From NCBI GenBank assembly GCA_002297965.1, contig DBLF01000045.1, positions 7,086 through 20,110 of the forward strand: a stretch of DNA of 13,025 nt. Direction: 5' to 3'. Shown piece after piece: positions 1-6,956 of the stretch. Each line of letters starts with the position of its first letter. The stretch's first letter is position 1. The notes beneath the pieces were generated by a model that saw only the letters and a list, made by a program, of their open reading frames with translations, was not told the origin of the DNA and searched no databases. Source of the stretch: Candidatus Segatella papionis (GTDB lineage Bacteria > Bacteroidota > Bacteroidia > Bacteroidales > Bacteroidaceae). A program made the translations under genes and the position numbers.

Positions 1-350
1 GCCCAGATATGAGTCTCGAAACCTGGCACGCTATCGTGTGTCCAAGCAGGAATCTTCTCGTTGGGTAACACTCCCTCACGGCTTAAAGTCCAGTGCTTGC
101 GGTCGGAAGAAGTCATCTGAGTGATGCCGTGCCCCGTGCAATAGAGATAATACTTGCCATTCTCGTAAGCCATCACGGGATCGTGTACCATCGGCGTATC
201 CACCACAATAGGTTGTTCTGTGTCAACTGGGGCTTGCGCCTTGGTTACAGAACCGTTAACAGCTCCGCTTACAGCAGCATTCACAACCCCATTTACAGCA
301 GGAGCAGCAACTATCATTGCTGCTCCCAATAGTATTTTAGATATTTTCAT
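1..350 (-). CDS. GH43 family glycosidase, N-terminal part (probable arabinan endo-1,5-alpha-L-arabinosidase)
   Basis: The frame opens with ATG at 348-350 and runs off the left edge, so 116 codons are visible. Residues 1-17 form a hydrophobic signal peptide without a lipobox cysteine, followed by a low-complexity stretch (18-37) and a possible cleavage site after AQA (residue 40). The catalytic domain then starts with VHDPV, in which Asp57 fits the GH43 catalytic base at the start of propeller blade 1. YYLYCTGHGI, the SSDRKHW segment and a final HIWA (normally continued by PD in this family) match the opening of Bacteroides arabinan endo-1,5-arabinosidases. The other two catalytic acids lie outside the window. 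The gene follows the preceding GH43 gene by 57 bases with no terminator seen, so the two are probably co-transcribed. Family assignment is solid; the arabinan specificity is inferred from sequence style and context. Confidence 0.85.
   Translation of the reverse strand, partial: MKISKILLGAAMIVAAPAVNGVVNAAVSGAVNGSVTKAQAPVDTEQPIVVDTPMVHDPVMAYENGKYYLYCTGHGITQMTSSDRKHWTLSREGVLPNEKIPAWTHDSVPGFETHIW
240..299 (-). repeat. Degenerate 12-bp tandem repeat in the N-terminus of the partial GH43 gene
   Basis: Five consecutive 12-base units encode AVNG, VVNA, AVSG, AVNG and SVTK at residues 18-37, directly after the hydrophobic core of the signal peptide. The third-codon positions vary while the amino acid pattern holds, which suggests an older expansion under protein-level constraint rather than a fresh slippage event. 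It may lengthen the signal region or form a flexible linker before the catalytic domain. Confidence 0.6.
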
Positions 351-407
351 TCTTACCTTATTATATATAGGCATTCCTGAAAGAAATGACCTTTTCGAGG
401 ATTTGAA

Positions 408-3071
408 TTATTTGTTCACAAACTTCTTTCCGTTTACAATGACCACACCCTTGTAGTCCTTGCCTACCTGCTGACCAGCGAGGTTGTACCACTTGCCGTC
501 TGTCTTCACCTTATTATTAACAATAGGAGAAGAGATGCCTGTGGCGAGACTAGAACCATCAATATAAGAGCACTCGCTTACAAAGAACAAGTTAATCTCG
601 CTGATGCTAGAACCCAACTTGGTGGAGAACGAATAGTTGTACTTCTTATTAGATGTCGTGGTGATGACAGAGGTCATCTTGAAGGTACCATCGGCAGCAT
701 AGGTGACGGTCATATCCACCAACGAGCCATTCATATCCTGCTTGAAAGTATCCCAATTGAAGTCTGCCACACAACCAACGCTAGAGTTAGTCGTATTGTT
801 CCAGAAGTCGTTGCGAACGCCGAAGTACTCCACGTAGCCCGCTGCACCATGTGTCTTATTGGCACCATACAAACACCAGTTATGGTAATTTTGCTGTTCA
901 GAACTGTAGTTGTAGAACTTAAACTGAATGGTGCCACCCTTCTTCAAGGTATAATCCTCGGTAGAGAAGTTTGTAAACCACCCTGATGTGGTATTCTTCT
1001 GCTGCGACACAGGATAATAAACGGCCGTTTTTTCTTCCTCAGCACTAGGATCAGCATCTACCGTGAGACTGAAAGTCTTGTTATATACATCGTTTTCCTT
1101 GCTGATGGTCATGGTCAGATCCACCTTGCCACGGCTCTTCACCTTGCCCTCGTCGGTCAAGACAGAAGTATCGCTGGACTTCCAAGAGATATTGGCTCCC
1201 ATCTTTCCTACGGTAGGAAGCTCTGGCGCAGCTGTCAAAGTAGCTCCATCCTCAAAAGGCAAAGAGAGCTTATTAAGGGTATATTTGATAGCAGCCTTGA
1301 CATCAGCCTTTACTGCCCAAACTTCCTGCTGCTTGGTGTAGTTGTACTGTCCCATCGTGGTGCTGCCACTAGAAGATGAGAGAGCAGAGATGGCGATGGC
1401 TGGGATATTGGTATAGTCGATGGTCTGCTTGACCAGCACACCACGATACACCACATCATCAATGGTCAAATTGATATAATCGGTGCCAGCCGTGCGCTCC
1501 CATGTACCTTTCTCTGAGCCAGAAATGGTTCCATCGGCATTGAGGGTAATATTGACAGGAGTCTCGTAAGCCTTGGAAGCGGTGTTCTGACCATACTGGT
1601 GGCGCATAAACTGATAGTTGCCTGGAATATCAGCATCGGCGATGGAAGCCTTGCTTGCTATCTGCTCGTTGGTCACGGTCTCGCCATCAAACTCAAATGG
1701 AGCCGCCATCAACCACCCCTCGTCATTGAGGAAAAGCTGGTGAACACGTACCTGATGACCAAAGGAACCATCATTGAACTTGGTATGATAAACCACAAAG
1801 GCACGTCCCTCCTTGTCAATAAAGGCAGAATTATGTCCCTGCGCAAGCTCCGCTACGCTCATCGGATCCCATTTGTAACCACCGAAAAGCAAAACACCAC
1901 GGTTGTCGGCAGTAGTGGAACTATAGTTCATCTTGTATTTCTCGAAGATGGCAGATGTACCGTTGCAATCTACGTAAGGACCATCAGGATTCTCCGAACG
2001 GAAGATGCGCATCTGATAGCCTCCATCTGGATTGAAAAAGCCATAGCTCATAAAGAGGAAGTAATACTTGCCTATCTTCTGAATATAGCTAGCCTCTCCA
2101 GATACATAGTAACCACCAGCTATCTTCTTGCCGAAGTAAGGGTCGCTGGTAGTATTGGCATCGGCAGCTCCCTCGGTGGCAGCCTTGCCATTTACCTCGT
2201 AAGGATAGGTGTTAGTATAGTCACGAAGACCTGTGTTTTTGTCGAGCTTGAGCATAAAGATACCACCCGACCATGAGCCATAACTCAACCAGAGATTGTC
2301 GTCATCATCATAAAAGACGCATGGGTCGATGCAGTTTGGCCAGTAAGTTCCCCACTTGTCGCCTACCTTGTAACGCTCAGGCAAGGATGTGGCACCAGTG
2401 GCAATTGCCAAGTCCATCTTCTTCCAGTCGTCGGCTGCCTCATAAGAGTTATGAGCGTATGAACCTTGGAAGCCTGAGAATACGACAGGACCTTGATAGA
2501 CGAAAGGTCCCTCGATGTTGTCGGAAGTCAAACATACGATAACCGAGCCCCAATGTTCACCATTCAAGCTCATATACATGCACCACTTCTTCATCGTCTT
2601 ATTATAGATGATGTCTGGAGCCCATTGGTTGCCCTTCACATCCGTACCTTTGAATTGCCAGCCATGGGCATTGAAGTTGCCGAACTTCACGGTCTCACCC
2701 TTGTAGTTCTTTACTTCGGTGATGACGTGAGATTGATAAGCATTGGCATAATTCACCAAGGTACCCTGCTTATTGGCAAAGAGACTGTTCACATTGCCTG
2801 TAGCTTCCTCGCCCGCCTTGAAGGTAGTCCACTCTTGATAATTGCTGGCAGCAGTGGTCTTGCCCCTGCCAAGATGAGAACCATATATATAATAGGTAGG
2901 CGAGCTAGGGTTGGTGATGTCGTCCATCACGATGGATGGGTCGTGGCAAGTGATACGCTTGTTATAAGCTCTCGCCTCGTAAGCATTCGCCAAGTCATCG
3001 TCTGTTACCTGAGTCTGAGCCGAAGCTCCCATGGCGGCAAGACCTATCATGGAGAGTAAAAGTTTCTTCAT
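408..3071 (-). CDS. Secreted multidomain GH43 enzyme, probable endo-1,5-alpha-L-arabinanase
   Basis: This 887-residue enzyme has a signal peptide ending near ASA-QT (residue 19) and no lipobox. The five-bladed GH43 catalytic domain spans about 35-465 and keeps the expected residues: Asp44 in CHDPS (base), Asp249 in CIDPCVF (pKa modulator), Glu326 in SGEASY (acid) and His413 in QGHNSAF, the histidine that supports the metal site in Abn2-type arabinanases. The NQWAPDI and VRVHQLF motifs agree with that type. Then come a beta-barrel-like C-domain as in Abn2 (about 470-582), an atrophied Ig-like domain with SWKSSD (590-673), a Trp/Asn-rich module (683-838) shared with the surface lipoprotein encoded upstream, and a 40-residue tail (848-887) resembling Prevotella type IX sorting tails. 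It should cleave alpha-1,5-arabinan internally. A large terminator-like hairpin separates it from the upstream genes. Enzyme class is likely; substrate is inferred. Confidence 0.88.
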   Translation of the reverse strand: MKKLLLSMIGLAAMGASAQTQVTDDDLANAYEARAYNKRITCHDPSIVMDDITNPSSPTYYIYGSHLGRGKTTAASNYQEWTTFKAGEEATGNVNSLFANKQGTLVNYANAYQSHVITEVKNYKGETVKFGNFNAHGWQFKGTDVKGNQWAPDIIYNKTMKKWCMYMSLNGEHWGSVIVCLTSDNIEGPFVYQGPVVFSGFQGSYAHNSYEAADDWKKMDLAIATGATSLPERYKVGDKWGTYWPNCIDPCVFYDDDDNLWLSYGSWSGGIFMLKLDKNTGLRDYTNTYPYEVNGKAATEGAADANTTSDPYFGKKIAGGYYVSGEASYIQKIGKYYFLFMSYGFFNPDGGYQMRIFRSENPDGPYVDCNGTSAIFEKYKMNYSSTTADNRGVLLFGGYKWDPMSVAELAQGHNSAFIDKEGRAFVVYHTKFNDGSFGHQVRVHQLFLNDEGWLMAAPFEFDGETVTNEQIASKASIADADIPGNYQFMRHQYGQNTASKAYETPVNITLNADGTISGSEKGTWERTAGTDYINLTIDDVVYRGVLVKQTIDYTNIPAIAISALSSSSGSTTMGQYNYTKQQEVWAVKADVKAAIKYTLNKLSLPFEDGATLTAAPELPTVGKMGANISWKSSDTSVLTDEGKVKSRGKVDLTMTISKENDVYNKTFSLTVDADPSAEEEKTAVYYPVSQQKNTTSGWFTNFSTEDYTLKKGGTIQFKFYNYSSEQQNYHNWCLYGANKTHGAAGYVEYFGVRNDFWNNTTNSSVGCVADFNWDTFKQDMNGSLVDMTVTYAADGTFKMTSVITTTSNKKYNYSFSTKLGSSISEINLFFVSECSYIDGSSLATGISSPIVNNKVKTDGKWYNLAGQQVGKDYKGVVIVNGKKFVNK

Positions 3072-3106
3072 AATCGTTATTGTTTTATGTAAAACGGAAT
3101 ATTATG

Positions 3107-3159
3107 AAAAAAGGCAGACCTATGTGGATGTTGTGTGTTCACATAAGTCATGCCTTTTT
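3107..3159 (-). terminator. Large stem-loop with U-run after the surface glycan-binding gene
   Basis: The arms at 3112-3128 and 3138-3155 pair over about 15 Watson-Crick positions, with a one-base bulge at 3150, a pair that reads G-U in minus-strand RNA (3120/3146) and one mismatch (3127/3139). On the minus strand the stem is followed by six U residues (complement of 3107-3112), as in an intrinsic terminator. A5/T5 tracts on both sides could make it weakly bidirectional. It lies between the surface lipoprotein and the GH43 gene. I see no clear TAnnTTTG promoter in the 35 bases between it and the GH43 start, so partial readthrough, lowering enzyme relative to binding and transport proteins, is the simplest reading. 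Confidence 0.75.
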
Positions 3160-3198
3160 ATGATAGTTTTTAAGGATTTACTTTAACCATTCATTTCG

Positions 3199-3252
3199 AT
3201 TATATTATCTGTATCGATTGTACGATCCGTAGCGATTGCACAATCTGTATCG
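3199..3252 (-). repeat. Three tandem 18-bp imperfect repeats just past the surface protein stop codon
   Basis: Units at 3199-3216, 3217-3234 and 3235-3252 each begin ATT and end with TATCG or TAGCG; the first and third share ATCTGTATCG. The period is a multiple of three. In the minus-strand frame +1 relative to the annotated gene, the units encode hexapeptides DTDCAI, ATDRTI and DTDNII, and that frame stays open to a TAA at 3183-3185. It is either a noncoding 3' repeat or the shifted-out C-terminal end of the upstream gene. Confidence 0.7.
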
Positions 3253-3258
3253 CCAGCC

Positions 3259-5064
3259 TTATCTGCGGTGAGCACGTGTGTAGTGCTTGCGAGCAGAAGC
3301 AGCGCCGAACTTCAAGTGAGAACCATCAACTGTGAACGCTACGTTCAAGTCGCTTGGATCGATGGTGTTGATGCCGAGGTAGCTCTGGGTTGTCACAGTA
3401 CCATCAGTACCTGTCACGATAGCCTGAATGTCGGCACGTCCATTGTTACAGTTGGTAACATAGAGTTTTACCTTCGCACCGTTCATAGCTGCCAACCATG
3501 GAGCCCAGTCACCATAAACGTCACACTGTGTACCGATAGGAGTACATGCTGCGTAACCGTTACCCCAACCATAGTTATCAGAACGAAGCACTGCATACTC
3601 AGCCAAGTCTGCCTTGCGGAGGATGACAACATAGTTGTTCCAGTTACCAGCCAAGCTAGAGTAGTTGGTGAAGTTGAACTCGTATGTCTTACCTGCAGGA
3701 ACCTTCATATCTTCTGTAAATACAGACCACCAAGCGGTAGTGCAATCCTCTGCGCCGAGAGAAGCTGGGCTAGGAGTTACAGCCTTAACAGCAGATTCTG
3801 CAACCTTTACCTCAACCTCCGTCTTAGTTCCATTCTCGGTAGAGATTGTTACCTTGTGAGTACCCACGGTAGTAGGAATCGCAGAGAACTTCAACTTATC
3901 ATTGTCAATAACACCAGGCTCACCCTCAGCGTATGTAGCAGTTACAATCATACCAGTTGGGTCGAATGCCAAAGAACGAGTACCTGTCAACGCAGCAGAA
4001 TTGTAGAAATAATACTGAGTGCGTGAAGGAGCCTGAGTGATAGTAAGGCTCTTGACTGCAGGAACCACCTTGAACTTACCGTATGCAACGATAGGGGTAG
4101 AAGCATTCTCGCCCTTGAAAGTCTTGTTGTAGATAACAGTAAGGGTCTTCTCACCCACATTGTCCATGTCAGGAATAGCAGAGAAGTAAAGTTCTGCGGC
4201 AGGAATCTCCTTAACCACACCTTCCTCGTATGTAACTGTAGCAGAAACATTTGCCATAGCCTCATTGAGGTCAGTACCCTTATCCACAGTCTCTGGTACA
4301 TTATTCAAGACCATAGAAACAGGAGCCTTGTCGTTAGCAGAAGTGTATCCACCGATAGGCTCGATGTTGCTCTGCTGGAAGTCGATGAAAGAACCCTCTG
4401 GTACCAAGAAGCAACGAATTTTGGTGTCGCTGGCATCAGCATTGAGATTCTCTATCTTAGATTTCTGGATATAAGTCTTGGTAACAGTACCATTGGTAAT
4501 CTTTACCATGAAAGTATCGACTTTGGAACGATCTACGGTCAATGTCACCTTACCACCCAACTTTGCAATACCCTCATCGGTATCAGAAGCAAAAGTAAGG
4601 TTACTAGATACGCAACTTCTGTCAATATGGTCACCCCATTCTGAGTTACCGCTTGGCTGGTTGTCGAAACGAATTACGCCATACTCGGTGTAACCTTCTC
4701 CACCACGATCTACATCGTTTGTGATGACAAGTCCAAAGTTCTTGTAAGTATTAGGAGCAGAAGGATTGATGTTCAAGTTGAACACAGCGTTCCACTTCTG
4801 GTTGTCATCTACCTGATAATACTTAGAGAATGCTGTCCAGAAACCAGAAGAGAAATCTGTATTACCTACGGTATAGACATCCTCGTTCATGCCTACGAGC
4901 ACTTCCTCTGTAGATTGGTTAGCCTTTTCGATTGAATCAATCTTTTCAGAAATCCAATCAGGAGAGTTAACACTGAACATGTCACTTCCCTCGCATCCTG
5001 TCATCGCTGTCAACGCCATCGCTGCCACGCAGAAGACTGATGCTAATTTATTTTGACGTTTCAT
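3259..5064 (-). CDS. Surface glycan-binding lipoprotein (SusE/F-position) with two putative binding modules and two Ig-like domains
   Basis: The 601-residue product starts with a lipoprotein signal peptide (MTGC, Cys24) followed by acidic EGSD, as in surface-exported Bacteroidota lipoproteins. A first beta-rich module covers about 64-235 (FWTAFS, EYGVIRFDN, FLVPEGSF). Two Ig-like domains follow (about 246-335 and 337-421), each containing an FSAIP...VG motif. A second module covers about 430-586 (WWSVFT, FTNYSS, EYAVLRSDNYGWGN, FTVDGSHLKF). The two modules resemble each other and the module in the downstream GH43 enzyme. Position after susC and susD implies a surface glycan-binding role; Trp and Tyr side chains in the modules would be candidate sugar-stacking residues. 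I cannot assign a CBM family. The last 15 residues (GAASARKHYTRAHRR) are unusually basic and may be the product of a frameshift. No sequence-level resemblance to SusE or SusF themselves is claimed. Confidence 0.85.
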   Translation of the reverse strand: MKRQNKLASVFCVAAMALTAMTGCEGSDMFSVNSPDWISEKIDSIEKANQSTEEVLVGMNEDVYTVGNTDFSSGFWTAFSKYYQVDDNQKWNAVFNLNINPSAPNTYKNFGLVITNDVDRGGEGYTEYGVIRFDNQPSGNSEWGDHIDRSCVSSNLTFASDTDEGIAKLGGKVTLTVDRSKVDTFMVKITNGTVTKTYIQKSKIENLNADASDTKIRCFLVPEGSFIDFQQSNIEPIGGYTSANDKAPVSMVLNNVPETVDKGTDLNEAMANVSATVTYEEGVVKEIPAAELYFSAIPDMDNVGEKTLTVIYNKTFKGENASTPIVAYGKFKVVPAVKSLTITQAPSRTQYYFYNSAALTGTRSLAFDPTGMIVTATYAEGEPGVIDNDKLKFSAIPTTVGTHKVTISTENGTKTEVEVKVAESAVKAVTPSPASLGAEDCTTAWWSVFTEDMKVPAGKTYEFNFTNYSSLAGNWNNYVVILRKADLAEYAVLRSDNYGWGNGYAACTPIGTQCDVYGDWAPWLAAMNGAKVKLYVTNCNNGRADIQAIVTGTDGTVTTQSYLGINTIDPSDLNVAFTVDGSHLKFGAASARKHYTRAHRR

Positions 5065-5099
5065 AATAAATTCTATTATAAAAGATTAATTGATTTAGG

Positions 5100-5137
5100 A
5101 TTACCCCTTGGAGATTATCTTAGCTCCAAGGGATAAT
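5100..5137 (-). other. Intercistronic stem-loop between susD and the surface lipoprotein gene
   Basis: Perfect 9-bp arms CCCTTGGAG (5105-5113) and CTCCAAGGG (5124-5132) enclose a 10-base loop and are extended past one mismatch by four A-T pairs (5100-5103 with 5134-5137). No U-run follows on the minus strand, so it is more likely an mRNA processing or stability element than a terminator. It begins 10 bases beyond the susD stop codon. Confidence 0.6.
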
Positions 5138-5147
5138 TTTATCTTGA

Positions 5148-6905
5148 TTACTTGCTCAAATCTACTACAGGGTGAACAGTCCAACCATTGCCTGTGAAGT
5201 AGGAAGAGTTATCAGTATTCGTGTTAGCAGAGTTACCAACCAAATTTGGGTTGTCGTTCAACAAGCCCTGATAGATAGGCAAGAACTCATGACCTGCTAC
5301 GTATGTATCGTATGAACTCTTCAACTCTGAATCAATACCTACCTGAGAGTGGCTTACAGGATCCTTTGCCTTGTAAGGAGAACGACGGAAGGTTCCGTGC
5401 TCCTTCAACTGGGCCATGCGATCATTAGAATAGAAGAAGCCCCAACGAATCAAGTCGAAACCACGACCATACTCGCAACCGAACTCCTTAGGACGCTCCA
5501 CATTAGCAATCTGCTCGAAGAGCTTGTCCTTTGTATTGAAATCAGAGAGCTTCAAGTCTGCCAAGTTAGCACGCTCGCGAACCTGGTTAATCCAGTCGAT
5601 AGCTTGCTGGGTTGGACCATTTACCTCGTTCTCACACTCTGCAGCACGAAGCAATACGTCTGAGTAACGCATCATACGGAGGTTGATACCGCAATGCAAA
5701 CCAGTTGTTACTGTGCTATAGAGGTTGGTACGGAAGTTAGTCCACTTAGCGATAGGGAGACCACCATAGTTGTTATTGGTTACGATGGTATCAGAAGCTG
5801 TCATCTGAGTGGTATAAGCTACATTACCATTCTCAAAGCCCTCCCAGTCTGGCTCGTAGGTACCGATGGTCCAGTAGAGACGTGGATCCAACTTTCCTGC
5901 TGTGGTGCGCTCTTGTTTGAAGAGGTTATACAACCATGGAGAAGCAGAGAGGTCTGCCCATCCACCGAAGCGACCTGGAGCAAAGTTAGACTCTACGGCA
6001 TGACCCTGTGTAGCGTTAGGGCTGGTGTTTACAGGAGTCCACTCATCGTCAACACCTTGTGAACCATAGTCAAGGTACTGAATCTCGAAGAGGCTCTCGT
6101 CGTTGTTCTCGTATGCAGAACCCTCACGGAAGTTGTCACCATAGTTAGCCATCAACTTGTAAGAGCCATACTTCTTATTCATGATGTCCTTGAGTACGGT
6201 CAATGCCTCACTGTACTTATGACGTTGCATCAAAGTGCGAGCATAGTAACCAGCGGCAGCACCGCAAGTGGCACGTCCCTTAGACCACTCACCACCTTCG
6301 TCACGAGATGGGAGGAGAGTCATTGCCTCAGAGAAGTCCTTCTCTACCTGATTGAGCACCTCATCGTAAGAACTGTTTGCACCATAGAGACCATCCAATG
6401 AAGAATAGTTGGCGTAATCAGTAATCAGAGGCACATTCTGATAATATCCTGCCAAGGTATAGTATGAATATCCACGGAGGAAGAGAGCCTGTCCCTTGAT
6501 GCGCTTCATACTCTCGCTGAGAGCAGAGTCATCGCCTGTAGTACGAGAAAGGATGAAGTTACATACGTTGATGGTATAATAAGCTTCACGCCAAGGCCAC
6601 ATGGAGATGTCGTTGGTGACAGGAGCGTCCATATCATCAAATTCTAGATACCAAGTCTGTGATGAGTTCCAAACCTCATCGCCACGTGTAACATCGATGG
6701 TGTAACCTACACGAGCAGAAGAACCCTCCATACGGATGTGGTTGTATGCTGCGATAACGCATTCCTCCAAATCGTCAGCATTGAAACCGAATGTACCGGT
6801 GGTCTGCTGGTTAGGATTTGTTACCTCCAACTTGTCCTCGCACGATGTTGTAGCCATTGCACCGAGGCCAAGGAAGAGAGCTAATGATAATTTATATAGT
6901 TTCAT
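5148..6905 (-). CDS. susD: SusD/RagB family outer-membrane glycan-binding lipoprotein
   Basis: The 585-residue product has a lipoprotein signal peptide with TTSC (Cys22) followed by EDKLE, an acidic run typical of export to the cell surface. The body has the SusD arrangement: an N-terminal helical SusD-like segment (about 25-215) containing the TPR-type helices (KRIKGQALFLRGYSYYTLAGY and neighbours) and a RagB/SusD C-terminal part (about 280-585), with the usual RYSDVLLRAAECEN and FDLIRWG motifs. SusD proteins lid the SusC transporter and deliver oligosaccharide to it. The gene starts 51 bases after the susC stop with no terminator between, so both sit on one transcript. The length is normal for the family. 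The substrate is inferred to be arabinan-derived from the GH43 genes downstream; the symbol denotes family, not starch specificity. Confidence 0.95.
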   Translation of the reverse strand: MKLYKLSLALFLGLGAMATTSCEDKLEVTNPNQQTTGTFGFNADDLEECVIAAYNHIRMEGSSARVGYTIDVTRGDEVWNSSQTWYLEFDDMDAPVTNDISMWPWREAYYTINVCNFILSRTTGDDSALSESMKRIKGQALFLRGYSYYTLAGYYQNVPLITDYANYSSLDGLYGANSSYDEVLNQVEKDFSEAMTLLPSRDEGGEWSKGRATCGAAAGYYARTLMQRHKYSEALTVLKDIMNKKYGSYKLMANYGDNFREGSAYENNDESLFEIQYLDYGSQGVDDEWTPVNTSPNATQGHAVESNFAPGRFGGWADLSASPWLYNLFKQERTTAGKLDPRLYWTIGTYEPDWEGFENGNVAYTTQMTASDTIVTNNNYGGLPIAKWTNFRTNLYSTVTTGLHCGINLRMMRYSDVLLRAAECENEVNGPTQQAIDWINQVRERANLADLKLSDFNTKDKLFEQIANVERPKEFGCEYGRGFDLIRWGFFYSNDRMAQLKEHGTFRRSPYKAKDPVSHSQVGIDSELKSSYDTYVAGHEFLPIYQGLLNDNPNLVGNSANTNTDNSSYFTGNGWTVHPVVDLSK

Positions 6906-6956
6906 ATCAAATGTTCTTTTAAATAATGATTCTCTTTTATCTTGTCCCTTAAACCA

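Noticed and set aside
1599..2276. 225-codon open frame on the plus strand
   Set aside because: It lies opposite the GH43 catalytic domain, whose active-site motifs are intact; it is a by-product of the codon use of that gene.
3199..3252. Short repeats considered as a CRISPR array
   Set aside because: The 18-bp units are directly adjacent with no spacers, are imperfect, and no cas genes are nearby.
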